A stretch of 64,000 nucleotides of DNA, taken from positions 15,680,521 through 15,744,520 of the forward strand of contig NC_092562.1 of assembly GCF_037975245.1 (NCBI RefSeq). Reading direction: 5' to 3'. Every line of letters starts with the position of its first letter. Positions within the stretch are counted from its first letter, which is position 1. The notes beneath the pieces were generated by a model. That model saw only the letters and a program-made list of their open reading frames with translations. It was not told where the DNA came from and did no database searches. Positions 47,894-60,750 of the stretch are shown piece by piece. A program made the position numbers and the translations under genes. Origin of the DNA: Apostichopus japonicus (taxonomy: Eukaryota; Echinodermata; Holothuroidea; Aspidochirotida; Stichopodidae).

Positions 47894-48329
47894 TGTTAGT
47901 AACGACGAGCCTTAAATCTCGCTATTACATGCAAAAGGTATAACACATAGATAAACGAGTAAAGAACAAGCGCTGTGTAGATTTCGCAATCTATTACTAT
48001 AACCAGCCACGGTACAAACAATACATCGGCACGAAGCCCTCAATAATAGGTAGAAAAACATGCACTTAACGATAATGGTCACAAACGAGGTCTCAATACC
48101 GAAGTAGAGTCCTATAACAATATGTACAAAAGTGTATAAAAGACGAATACAAGACAGATACAAGTACGACCACAATGGTCCGAGCCAGGGCTACTACCGA
48201 ACCGAACGATTCAGATCGGGAGCGAAGACTGGTCACAAGTCGTGAGGTCTGCTTCAGCTGAGCTGGTGAGCAGACATCACGTGACCTGTAATATTACGTA
48301 ATGTAGCCTACGACAAATAGAGGGCGACA
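47894..48329 (-). mobile_element. Possible solo LTR, weakly supported
   Basis: A 436-bp, less AT-rich block with TG...CA borders on either strand and a TATA-like motif. No internal retroelement sequence and no matching flanks were seen. Treat as a possible fossil LTR of unknown family and age. Confidence 0.25.
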
Positions 48330-50680
48330 TATATGATGACCAACGGCATCACAATATATTAAAATTTGATCTCAAATTGTTAAATATGTTCTTAGGGTAA
48401 ACTCTTATTTGTTTTTGTGTGTGTGCAACAAATGGAGACACTAGCGACTTAAGCCTTTGGGAGAACGGGGAGGGGAACATTAGGAAATGTGGTGAGGGAA
48501 AGGAAGGTGAAAATAAAAAAGAAGAAATAGGGTGGATGGGTTTAAGGGAGGAGGTCTTCAATTATGGCTCAATATTAAATTGGCAATCATAAAAGCTTGA
48601 TAGTCTTTTGAAATTTGGGACGGGAAAGTTTTTTTATTAGTTTTCATTTTTTCAATATTCTCTTTGCCATTGTATTACGAATGTTAACAATATTGGGGAG
48701 GGGGAAAGTAGCGAGTTTGGGAGCTGGAGCGGGAGAACCATTGGGAAACAAACCATGGCATGAACTGAGGTCAACACCCCTCTCCAGGGAATGTGAAGCT
48801 TTTTCCTGTATTTTCCAAGGAAAATGTTTTACTGCAGCTACTTGCTGTCATATAAAAAGCATTTGTCTGTAAAAGTGCAGCCATTGTGGATCAAAGAAAG
48901 AGGCAGACTGATTTAATCCAGAGATGATCAGCTGTCTATTGGGGATGTTTAATGAATAAAATTGAATGATTTTAATGATCGTGTCCCTAATTATTTTGAA
49001 GTTTATACCCATGAACTTAACAGATCAATTGAAATGAATGCTCAGGGGCCTTATAATCATCATCACCTTCACCTTGACATTTTATCTTTGTAAAGGTAAA
49101 GATCAAAGGCTATGGTGTAATGTAAGGGAATGTAAAGATGACATTGTGGCTTTTGTTGGTCGGTATATTGATCGGCTTCTGGGTTAAATGTAGTTATCGA
49201 ACGAACCTCAATATGTACGTAAATTAAGGGAACAAATTTTGTTTTGTTTATTGACCTCTGGGCGTTCATGCAGAGACGATCCATATGTTGGTAAGTTGAA
49301 TGGCTAATTAAAATAGAAAACTATTGACCGAGCAAAGTAGAAAGAAAAGGAAAAAGAACATCTTCTTTGAAGTTTGTCTAATCCTCATACATGTTCGTTG
49401 ATGCATACAACTTGTGTAGTCAATTAATAGAATGAAAATATGAGTGAATTAAACAGATCAATAGTAGCTCATGAGTGGTTAAGTGCTAATTAACGCATCG
49501 TTATTGAGAGTACTCCTAAACGATGATGTAAAACATTGTTAAAAGGGTGGTGGGTTAAATTTAAATTAATACTAATGTTGTGTTTTAAAAGCACACTCTT
49601 TTTTGTCTGTATGATCATCTTTGCATGCACAGTAGTTGTATTGATTTAAAATTTCAACCCAGCAGTGTTATATTTACAGTACTGTCATTTCTGCGATGAA
49701 GTAATGTCATACTTCCAAAGGATCAACAGGGTCAGGATCAACATAATCAGGCCCATAGCCAAGGAGGGGCCAAGGGGACCACTCCACTTCCATATCAATT
49801 CCTTAGCGCCATTCCCTGTGCGGCATGCGAACTGAGTTCGACCGCCGCAGTTTTAGGCCATTGACTTTACCATATAGACCATTTTCCTACAGCCATAACG
49901 TGAAAAGTTAATACCGAAAAAACTTAGTTCAAACGGCACTAAACAGAGAAATGTGTTGTCTCTCAGGTTCTGTTATTTTCTTAACAATACAGTTCAAAAT
50001 TCCACCGGACTTGGGTGATTTACGATGCAAGGTTAATAAATATCGAACTCAAAACCCTCATTGATAACACACAGTAAATACTGAAGAAAATCACCATTTG
50101 ATAGCCGTACTTTGTTTGCGTAACCATCCTCTTGAATATGCATTGACAAATTTAGTTCAAACGGTTTTGGAAAGGATTTTTTCTTAACTTTAAATTGATG
50201 TTAAATTCATTTTCATTGGTCACTATCTTCAATCGGACCAAGTACAATCCAATCGAATGTCTTCTAAGAAAAATACAAGTTTCGCTTTCTTCGGTGGGCA
50301 CGCCATTACGTAATATGTGTATCCTGTACTCTGCAATAGGGTACAGCCACGCAATGCACAGTGTTCACCTACAACGTAACAGCCGAGATTCACTTTCAAA
50401 ACGTCATATTTTATCGAACTTAATATTATTTCAAAGAAAATGACCATAGAATATGCATCATTAAATGTTGAAGCAAGTTAGTATCAATTAATTTATCTAA
50501 TGCAATCCTAATTATAGAAACACCGATTAAGACCCCCCTGATGAATGGAATAGTCCAACCAACTTGCCCGCACAGAGCCACAGGATTTTCGGTCAAGGTG
50601 ATGAGTCATACGCGTTGGTCAGTAAGAGGGCTATTTTGAAGGATGTTTAGTGTGCATTTTAGAAAGAAAAGAATTGATAT
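48330..50680. other. Non-coding with a possible regulatory patch
   Basis: CATTGT and ATCAAAG occur side by side at 48882-48896, which could bind SOX and TCF factors. GCCCATAGCCAAGGAGGGGC near 49750 looks like one transposon end, but its partner was not found. Confidence 0.35.
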
Positions 50681-51115
50681 GTGAAGGAACTTCATTGGCT
50701 CCCTATCAGCTACAGAATTCAGTATAAACTACTTCTTCTCACCTTTTGTGCTCATCATCTGGAATGGCCTGTATACCTGTCACAACTTCTCTTGCCATAT
50801 ATTCCAACTCGCACGCTTCGTTCCTTGAACAAACTGTATTTAACTGTTCCTAAACCAAACTTGAAGACCTATGGTTACAGAAGCTTCGAATACTCTAGGT
50901 CTTATCTCTGGAACAAATTACCAGATCACATTTGAACATGCTATAAACTTTCTACTTTCAAAAGTCTACTTAAGACCCATTTTTTCACTTGTTCTTTTGT
51001 AAATTAATTTACTTTCTTTATAAAGCGCCTTGAGCTGTGACTTTTGTTTACTGATTTGGCGCTATATATGTCTCATTTATTATTATGATTATTATTATTA
51101 TTAACAGATAAAAAT
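50681..51115 (+). mobile_element. LINE 3' fragment (CR1/L2-like)
   Basis: The frame encodes the conserved C-terminal region of a non-LTR retrotransposon: ELHWLPISYRIQYKLLLLTF, then PTRTLRSLNK and YGYRSF, then YLWNKLPDHI. A TGA stop follows at the usual Arg codon, after which the same frame continues as LSTFKSLLKTHFFTC. The 3' end GGCGCTATATATG and a TTATTATTATTA tail are typical of this LINE group. It is 5'-truncated before about 50681. Confidence 0.9.
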
Positions 51116-51864
51116 ATTGTTTACTCTCTAAAGAATATATTCATTTATATAACTTCTCAAAGGTCTATAGATTAGCAAAGGTATCCTTTTAATGACTCCC
51201 GAGAGGAGATAGAAAAGGAAATTGACAAATTTGATTGTGTACAGTAAATAGTCCTGCCTCAGGGCAATCATTGGTAACCGTGAATAATTTACCCAGTGCA
51301 GTGTGTGTTCAAACTGGCGCCCGAGAGATGAACATTGTTCCAGAATTTAGCTCTGCATGCATGGGGCCCGACCATTCTGTCTGTTATTGATGTGTTTTGT
51401 GTCGTTCAGTAAATAATCGATGCTCATTGCTTTCTGAATCATTAACCCTAATTTCTAGTTACTGTGTCACAACTTCAGCCTCGGACCACAGTAAGATAAC
51501 AATTACATGGCCCACTATTATGCAATTGTTGATTAAACAGGGAAGCATTCTGCCTGTTAAGAACATCGTCCTGGTGTCTTTCATTCCCCCCCCCCCCCCA
51601 AGCTATGTCCAAAGAAGTATATTTTTCACCATGTGGAGAATACTGTACGTTAGCTACAACTAACAGCTCTATGTTTGATGATTTTGGTCATGTTTTATTA
51701 GGATGTTTGATACACTTTGAATAGAAGAAAACAGATATTGAACAATATCTGCTCCTTTGCAACATGTGATTTAATTATGCAATGGGCAGAAGCTTCTGGG
51801 CGACAAGATTTTAGAACCAAATGGAATGATTAATTGTTCAGTAATCAAAGAGAGTGACTGACCA

Positions 51865-51975
51865 TGTGACAAACATTTGAACTATCTAGCAAATGTGACA
51901 ACTTTACAGAACATTTGAGTTATCTAACTAATGTGACAACTCTACAGAACATTGGAATCATCTAGCTAAAAGGAC
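51865..51975. repeat. Short tandem repeat, about 39-bp unit
   Basis: TGTGACAACTTTACAGAACA then TTTGAGTTATCTAACTAA is repeated with variation about 2.5 times. Confidence 0.75.
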
Positions 51976-54900
51976 TTTCTACAATTACACAATCAATTGA
52001 CATACATTAATATTGTTCCTCATAAGAAACACATTGAAGTCATTCTTCACCTGCACAGGATCATTTCCATCAACCTTATTCTTTTCAACCAAAGTTTACT
52101 GGATTTTTTCTCAGACACCTCAAAAATTCAAATTTGTTAGCATTTCTGTATATTTATTCCTGATCACATCTCTCATCATCATCAATTGTTTTGAATTGAC
52201 AAGGAAAATAAAAAGACACCCTGAATGGTGGGTTTCCAGAAAAATGTCACATTTTGAAGAACCTCTGACGACCCCTGATGACCTCAGAGACGCAGCATAG
52301 GGTGTGCCTGGAGTGTCCTGTAATCCCTACTGTACATTTACTGTAGTTCTTCATTCATCCGGTCCCCAGTGGGGAATACACCATTTATTTCATCAGGCTA
52401 ATTCTGCTTGGTAGATTTTTTACCTGGAGGTTAGGGATGTTCCTAGACTTGTAATGCTTTGTCAATCATTCTAGGCCGCATGAGGCCATTGTTAAAAGGC
52501 TTAAGTAATAACCCGATGAGAGTTAAGCCCTCCCATGGCCAGAATGGTACACCCATAATAACTGCTGTGGGTTTGGTTAGACTCTACCAGTGAAAGTACC
52601 AAACTGCCAAAACTAACTTTCTAGCAGATCCAAACAATTCTGAAAAAGAAAAGGTTAGTGACACTTGTAGATGTATGGACAAAGTGGTAGTTGGTGATGG
52701 AGGGGGAGGGGGGGGGAGATGGAGGGGTGATGGAGGGGGGTCAATGGGTGAGGAGGTCGTCATGTTAAAGGTTGAGAAAAGAGTTTTGTGACAATACCCT
52801 CAGATCACTTTCATGATGCGTGATGCATTTTGCCTGAAGGAGGAATATTTTATTTTTTGAACAGGGAAATGCGAGACTCTTGACTTTGGTGTAAATTTGA
52901 TTAAAACGATTCTCATTCAGGTCTTCAAAGTCCTTAGCTGTCTCTCCCAATTTTGTTTTTTATTAAACGGCAATAGAGAAATTGGACTTACAAGAGTTCT
53001 TTCTTACATATAAGTGTTTGAGAGTTTAACTTTCTATGACCTTTCTCCAGACAATGGCTCTAATAATCTCTGTGACAGTTTTTCAGATGGGTTTTCTTTT
53101 CTTGTACTAGGACTACGGTACACATGTATACAAAACAACGGTTAATACAGAGTTTGCCAATGGCAAATACATGAGCCATACGGAATACCATTCAACGCTT
53201 GTTTTTTTCCCGTTCGGAAAAAAAACGTAAGGCAAAAAGGACGATAACCCCGAGGCGAGAACCACGTTTATTTTCCCGTCGAAGAATGAAAATATTTGCT
53301 TGCCTGTAGACTCTCCAATTTTGCCTCGATGCTGTGAAATGTTACAAAAAAAAAGTGTTGAAAATGTATTACTGAAGGGAGGAAGTCATATCGGTGAAAA
53401 TCATAATGAAATGCCTCATAGGCATAACTTACAATGTTTTGCCATCATGGATAGAGGTTACTATTAGAGGTATTGTGTTTGTTTCTTCACCTGAGGGTTC
53501 ACCATTGTAAGACGGTCTGCCTTCTCCAATCAATAGAAGTCAATATGCTGAGAAGCAGCCGTCATCTGAAAGAGTCGGCCATTTATCAGTCGTGTAAGAA
53601 CAATGGCCGCCGCGGTGAATTAGTTCACCTGTGCAGTAAAACCTATCAAGAATTTAATGGGTGTCGAGTTTCTGTTTGTATTTTATCTTAGACCCGGCCC
53701 GAGGCCGAGGGGTTTATAAACGATCTCTTTATGATTGCGGAGGAAGAGGAAGGCAAGTTACGTAGGGGGGATAGGCTTATGTCATGGTTCCCTCCTATGC
53801 GAACAGTTGCAGACGATGGGTGCAGATTGAGAGAGTGCGCAACTTTAGGAACTTTTTTTAAGACAATTTTAAGTATCTCGAACTGTAAGGTAGGGTATCT
53901 CTGATATTACAGAAACATGGAACAATGAAATGAGAGAAACATCATTAATGTTATTCTGGTCGGGAAATGGTATTTCACACAAAAGGAAAATGAAAAACAA
54001 AGAAAAGAAAACAAAGAGCAAGCCAAAAATTCAGACCGCATGGATAAGTTCTTACAGAGTAAATCAGTAACTTGCAATACTTTGGCAGGTATTGATAAAC
54101 AGACTTGCAGGACAACGGTCTGTAGACTGTTTGACCCATGACTCATCCTGACATGATCTGTCGTGCCCCTTCATGCTACAACGAGATCTGATACGTTAAG
54201 TTGATTTTTAAAGATGTTTACCTGACATTAATATTCATTAACTCTATAGCTAAAATCTGGTTTGTTTGTACACCTGATCTGATGTAGAAACAACACCTCT
54301 GCTAATGCAACCAGCTGCTGATTCTAAAGTGAACCTACATTTGAAAGTTTTTTTTTTTTTGGAGGGGAAAGAGTTTGTCAATCCTTGTATATATTGACTT
54401 TCTAATGGGATTTGTACACTGTGGCTATTTCACTTTATATAAAACCAGCCTCTTCAGTTCTCAGTACTTTTACAACTGTTTTGTTGACCTCTCTTATTCT
54501 TTGATATTGATCAGGGATTGTTGTTGGCATTCAATTTCTTTCTTCCATCTGCATAGAACTAATTGACACGGCAAAGCACTAATCAAGATGTACGTTGTCA
54601 CTAGGTGGGTGGGGTGTTTTATATATATAGACACTCAACACGTGGATTACAGAACCATAAGAATTACTTACATCACTTGAAAGGGAAGCTCTTTCTGACA
54701 CAGTGGCAGCGGTGGTTGGTCCGATCAATAGCTATTTTCATTCTCTCATTAGATAAATAACGGTGTTACCCAGTGTACTTTATTTGTTTATGTCAATATT
54801 AGGTACTAGGGGTAGTATCGACTAATTCAGGTACTTGAATGAGGGAATTTACTGATTCACACGAGGACTGTCATAATGCATATTGTAATGTGGTTGTTAA

Positions 54901-55699
54901 AAGGTATGTCCACGATAAAGGGTATGGACATGGAGACATTGGAGAGTATCAGTGAAGTGAAGACTAGCTGCCTCGCTCAGTGTTAATGTTACCAGGTTAA
55001 AACAGATTATGTGTACAAAGTAAAGCAAAATAAATATCATGCCCAAAAAAATAATACTATTCTCCAATATGGTACAAAATGACCTTTGATAATTATTATT
55101 ATCATTTTTATTTAATTTTGGCTATTTAGCATGATGAGCAACTTTTTGTATCACATAAGCTGCAGTCCTTTTCAATTGCTGAGGAAACAGTACAATCTAA
55201 TTAGTCCTTCGCAGAGAACACTCGTTATGTGTTGCAATAACTTGAATGAATCTTGTAGAAATTTTGATTTAGGTAAATCCTCTGCTTTGTTTTTACTGGC
55301 AAATTAATATGCAGAGATCTGGATACTAAACCACAGAGAAAGATACTTAAGCGTGCCGTGAAAACTCGATCAAAGGTGCATTCCTAGGGAATCACATGAT
55401 GAACCCCTGTGCAGGTTTATCATAAATAGTAGAACATTTTTCTATGATTTGTGTTAATGATTAATTAAGGAACATAAATTGATATGCCCAATACATGAAG
55501 ACAGTCCTTCGAATACTGTATGTTTTAAACATTGATGTAGGTACTTTACCGATTGGTACAGTATAAACAGCTTCCACATACATACATACAGTGGCCTATT
55601 ATGTAATACAGATCACATTGAAAACATATTTAATTTGAAAAAAAGATAAGACAAGGAATGAAACATGCCAATAGGACAGGGAATAATTTATCCAGTATT
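51976..55699. other. Non-coding, G-rich patches
   Basis: A G-rich tract near 52695-52740. A 95-codon plus frame (52013-52300) has one hydrophobic span and a charged end but no family resemblance. 53470-53700 is less AT-rich and unique-looking. Confidence 0.35.
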
Positions 55700-56034
55700 C
55701 AGTGGTGGAGCTAGGGGTATTGGTCAGGGGGGGCGAGAATGGTCTGTAGGGGCTTTCAACACTATCTAAGCGGAGCGCCACCACAGGTTGGCGCGGAGCG
55801 TACAGAAATTTTTTGAGTAAAGATACTCCCTAGATCACTGGAAATGACCCTTTCCAGGCCTTGCTTATTTGCAGATAAACGAAGATTTGAGAGTGCAATA
55901 AAAAAGTCAATAATCGCGAATAAGTAAAAAGTGGTACAATGCTGAAAAGGGCGCCAGCAGTCCATTTGAGTCCATCGGGGGGGGGGGGGGGGGGGGGAAC
56001 CGCCCCCTCTGACTGTATAGACGCTCTGCCACTG
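55700..56034 (-). mobile_element. hAT-type MITE, copy 6 (335 bp)
   Basis: Reverse orientation; ends CAGTGGTGGAGC and GCTCTGCCACTG, with a perfect 8-bp duplication CCAGTATT at 55692-55699 and 56035-56042. It has an internal deletion overlapping that of copy 5 and a G-run of about 20 bases, the longest in the family. Confidence 0.95.
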
Positions 56035-57304
56035 CCAGTATTGCATCTGCATGTACTGTAAGAGACACAGCTCAGAGCCTTCCAAACTGCAACACAAAAT
56101 TTGAACACAAAATTATTCCCCGTAGGGGAGTTATAACAATATGAAGAAAATGTTTAATGTTACATATATCTGATCATGTCTTTAACAGAGATCTTTTTTT
56201 CATTTTTTATTCTTTCTCCCTTCCCTCCCCAATATCTTCATCATCACTTAAAATAAATCATTAGAGGCTGAAAGAGAAGTCTGTAATGTGTATGATGATT
56301 GTAGTTATTAGACTTTAACAGCCCGTAAATTGGTGTTACTCATCCTACATAATGCCTGAATGACTAGAGCTATTTGGAAACAAAAAAACTTACTAATCTA
56401 TCCTCAAAACCCGTGGAATTATTATGGCGGTTCGAGCGGAGGGTCCTGCTTTCAAATTGCTGGTAATTGCACACAACTGTGTCTGCTGGCAAAGTTTGAT
56501 TGGGTTAAGAAGCTCGGAAACAGGTGTGAGCGTTTTTTTTATTCCAGCTCTGATGTCGGTTCGGTGGGAGTAAGTGTATTATATATATTATATATTCGAT
56601 AGTTATGAATTTCAGCAGCTTTTTATCTAACAATTTTGAGATTGTAAAGATGCCTTGAAGGAGAAAGAAGTAGGTCTCTGCAAAAATAAGAAAGAGAAAG
56701 TGAAAAAGTACAACTCACACCATTCACAGGTTTATGTGTGATCAATGAAAGTAAATTAAAATGACAACAATTTGGGAAGATTTGGGTCTTCTGGAAATGG
56801 AAGGATTTGAGATAGCTCATTTGGTCGTAGTAGGTAGTAGGGTACATAACTCGATCGTGATATAAATGTTACTGGTTCCATTCATGTTCATTGTGTTTTT
56901 AAATAAAATATGTGCAAAAATTATAGTCAATACTCAATAGTGATACATACCTTTAATAACTGTTAATATCAATTAAGCAAGAAAGAGATTTTGGAGGCTG
57001 TTTCTCCAAAGATTACAATAACAATTAACTAAACTAAATGAAGCTTATCTCTGCTATCACTGATAATTTTAGCCTGCTTAACATATAATTACACATTAAA
57101 GTAGTTCTATTTTGTGTGGGATCAGAAAGAATTTCAAATTTTGATTCTAAAAAGTAAAATAGTTATAAATGACAGCTCCGTTTTTTAGGTGCAGATCGCA
57201 ACCCAATACTACTTTGATCTTTTTCTTAATAATAAATTACAAAGCACTAATAAAATATATACCAATAAGCCTAGTTAATTTTCAAGGCAGATATACCACT
57301 CATA

Positions 57305-57575
57305 TCAAGCCTCAAAATTTGGGTTATTTACTGGCTAACTGCCAACTGGATTTTGCTGTTTTCCCAGTAGAGAAAAAAAAAAGGATCATATAAGCACATG
57401 GTAATTAGTCGGTTCACAATCGTCAGTCAAAGAATCAACATGATTAACGTTGTACCTAATATAAGTCCTGTGTTTATACCGATTATTATGAGCAAATATT
57501 ATTGGGCTGCTTCTACTGTATATAAGCATGTACAATAAACTGATGTGTGTATTATGTAATTCAGGAAAATTCCAG
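57305..57575 (+). repeat. Diverged dispersed repeat, family 3, copy 2
   Basis: Relative of 39915-40225 in the same orientation (TTATTTACTGGCTAAC, GTCAGTCAAAGAATC, AATATTATTGGGCTGC, GTAATTCAGG). Confidence 0.7.
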
Positions 57576-58609
57576 GTCGACTTTGACTTTATCCAGTAGA
57601 ATTTCTTAAATAACATGCAAAGTTACTTTCGTTTCTTCACTTACCTGACCCCCCCACAACCCTAGCACATCATTCTACCATGCCTAGAATGAACTGGCAG
57701 TGTTTTAACACTGTGCACATTCTATGTCCGGACCTCTCCGGTCAATGCCCCTCCTTTCTCATTTGAGCAAACTTGTGACACTTAATTTGTCATTGTTAGT
57801 TCACATTGTTGTATATATTATTTAACAAGTTTGAAATTATTAAGGATTTTGCTGAAATTCTGAAAGCAGATTTTTACTGATTCTCACAGAATCATGGACA
57901 GAATCAAGGTCATCAAATCAGTGGGACAAATTCAGATTTATTAGATTTATTTTAATATATTACATTTATAAGGGCCTAAGTTAGAAGGTAATAGGAATAC
58001 ATCATAATTTCCCTGTCTGCCCTCCTTCCTATATATACTGTAGCAGTCTAAAATGGCTTCATGTTGATATGTCAATTGAAAACTGTGTTGTTTGTTACCT
58101 CATACCCACAAATTACGAGGATACAGTAGCATGTATTTAATTTACTACTCTACACCAGCAGTAACATGTAAAACCATGGATTATTCCCCCTTGTTATTGG
58201 GGGTTTATCAAGGAGGACTTAACATCAGCAAAAACCAAAAATTACATGTATAGTGCTACAAGGTTAATTTATCCTTTTGTTTTAGAGGCAAAAATGATAG
58301 CCCAGAATGAAATATGGAAGGAGTGAGACTTGGAAAACTGCTAGAAAAAAAAAAAAAAAATTCTGAGGAAGCACGTTCTTTGGCTAAACGAAAGTTATCA
58401 TTCCAAAGCCTTTGAAGATATTCCAGGGATTAGGGTTCACATTGACAAATTCCTGATATCTTTACACTGAAACCACATGAAAAGTACGGTAGATATGTAG
58501 TACTGTAGTGTGTTTGGAATCAATATGAATAAAGCACTGAATGATAGATCCAACATGGGCTGACATGCAGTGCCACTTGCAACTCTGAGACAGGCCTGAC
58601 GGAAATTGT

Positions 58610-58900
58610 AGCTCCACTTAGAGATCATTAATATGGATGGGCATCACATACAGCCTTACTTTATAGTCCCTGAATGATCATCACATATATAGTTTTACAT
58701 AGAGATCATCAATGGATGGGCATCACATACAGCCTTACTTTATAGTACCTGAATGGGCATCACATATATAGCTCCACTTAGAGATCATCAATGGATGGGC
58801 ATCACATACAGCCTTACTTTATATTCCCTGAATGGGCATCAAAAATAGCTCCACTCAGAGATCATCAATGCATGGGCATCACATACAGTTCCACTTAAAA
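58610..58900. repeat. Tandem repeat, about 79-bp unit, nearly four copies
   Basis: GAGATCATCAATGGATGGGC and ATCACATACAGCCTTAC, then a related half-unit GAATGGGCATCACATATATA. Unit starts near 58622, 58702, 58781 and 58857. Each unit is itself two diverged halves of about 40 bp. Confidence 0.92.
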
Positions 58901-60559
58901 TATTGAGTTGTCACGCCCCACTCGTAACCACGTAATGGTTATTTCAAACAGCTGCACTCAAAGAATTGAACCATGGAAGTATTAGGCCTAACTCCTGTGT
59001 TTTAGCTGAACGTTGCATGATAACATTCAATAATAGCACACACAGCCACATCCACAGACCATGCATTAACTACATACAATAGTAGCTCATGTACACTAGT
59101 AACCTACATACAAACCCATGTGCAGACTTGAAACTGAGACATGGTCATATGCCCAATAGCTAATTAGCTGCTCTTGCCTGCAATCAACATGGATCAGTTC
59201 CTCTCCTATGTATGTAAGCTATGAAAAATTGGTTTATAATAAAAGAAACAAACCATATGCCTGTAGAGTACTCATCAACTTCACCACCCCTCCCCGTCCC
59301 CACCCCCTACAAAAAAAATTAAACTCCTTTCTCCTGAAAGGAAGTTAGATATCAATTTTTCAAAGATTATGATGGGAAATCCCACTGAGTGTATTTGTAA
59401 AGAGATCATTAACTGTCATGGTGACATCAATTTCAATTCATAAAATGGGCAGAAGAGATACTTCATGTATGGTTTGTAGGTCTGTACTGTATGTGTGTAC
59501 GATGTTCAATTATAATATATGCAAAGATACAGTGCAGAGCCTTGATAAACCTAATTAATGCTTCTATCTAACATGATAATGAGAAGTCGATGAGGGTTTT
59601 CATATTTCTGTAATGTGTTAATGTACTCGATCGTTGTACATTTTGTTTTAAATTTGTTGATACGAATCTTGTAAATTACAATAAAACAACTTTTGTGCAA
59701 CCTTTTCAGTAATTTTTGTTTTTGACGATAATACTAAGACATAAGCTAAATCTCATGAACGTGAAGATAATTATCAGCTTGACTAGTCAAATTTCATTTC
59801 AAAGTAAATTTTAAAAGTGAAAAAGTTTTAAATGAAATATAGGCTGTTTGGGTATGATAATATGGGTATGATATAAAATTCTGACCAACAAAATGCAACT
59901 GGGCAACGAAAATATTGAGATTAATCTAATCCAATTCCTCAATCACTCAATGATTAAACATTTTGTGAAAAGTTCTAGTAAAATGTCTTTGCTTGATCAA
60001 TTTCTTTCAATAGGTAGGTTTTGTTGAAATGTTAACCATGAACAGATTTTTATCACAGACAGTGATATCTTGCAATTTTAAAACATAGTTTGAAAGGAGC
60101 TCACCCTCTCTTATGTTTAATTAATAGAAGCAAGTTGAGTTTGGATGACATTTTCTTCAAACCTTCTAGAATCTTACTCAAGATTTGAATTGCAATTGAT
60201 CACACACGCTATGATACTCTCCATCCATCATCAACATTTTAGTCAGCTGAACATTTTTCACAAGAGCGTGAGATGTTTTTTTTTGTTTTCTTTTCTTCAC
60301 TAATTGTAACAAAATTTTACTCAAGCAAAAGGTTTACATTTGTTATGAGATTTCAGTGTCTAAGAAAGAACTGTATTAAAAAAGTTACTGAATTGGGATT
60401 TACAGGACTCACCAAAATCTGACTAATCTTTAGGTGCGTTTTGATTGATTTGGTGTTACCCGGAGGTAATACGAGGTGCTCTGCGCCCCAGACCGCAAAC
60501 AGAGACTGTGATCGCGATCTGTGACCGAACGCGCTTATTTAAAAACATCTGAGTAAAGC

Positions 60560-60750
60560 AGACTCTGAAATGTAGCGAGTTTAGTAAAAAGCTGAGGATC
60601 ACGGCAAGCTGGTGTAACGCCTACGGCCATGATTATTCACGCACAGCGGATGTCACCCGAGTTTGATCCACTGGATGAGGATTGAAAGATTCGATCCGGA
60701 ATCTAGTCCCCATCTACCCGACTTCGACTAGGAGCGCATGTTAGACTCAG
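60560..60750 (+). promoter_or_regulatory. Candidate first exon and promoter of a gene extending beyond the window
   Basis: 60440-60760 is clearly richer in CpG than its surroundings. TTATTTAAAAA near 60535 could be a TATA element. An ATG at 60738 is followed by TTAGACTCAG and a donor GTAACA at 60751. Spliced to the acceptor at 63971, the frame from 60738 stays open (MLDSERNGGSGSCT). Alternatively this is a 5' UTR exon and translation starts at 63977. Confidence 0.4.

Noticed and set aside
52013-52300. 95-codon frame with a hydrophobic span
   Set aside because: No relatives recognised, AT-rich, with tandem repeats just upstream; not enough to call a gene.
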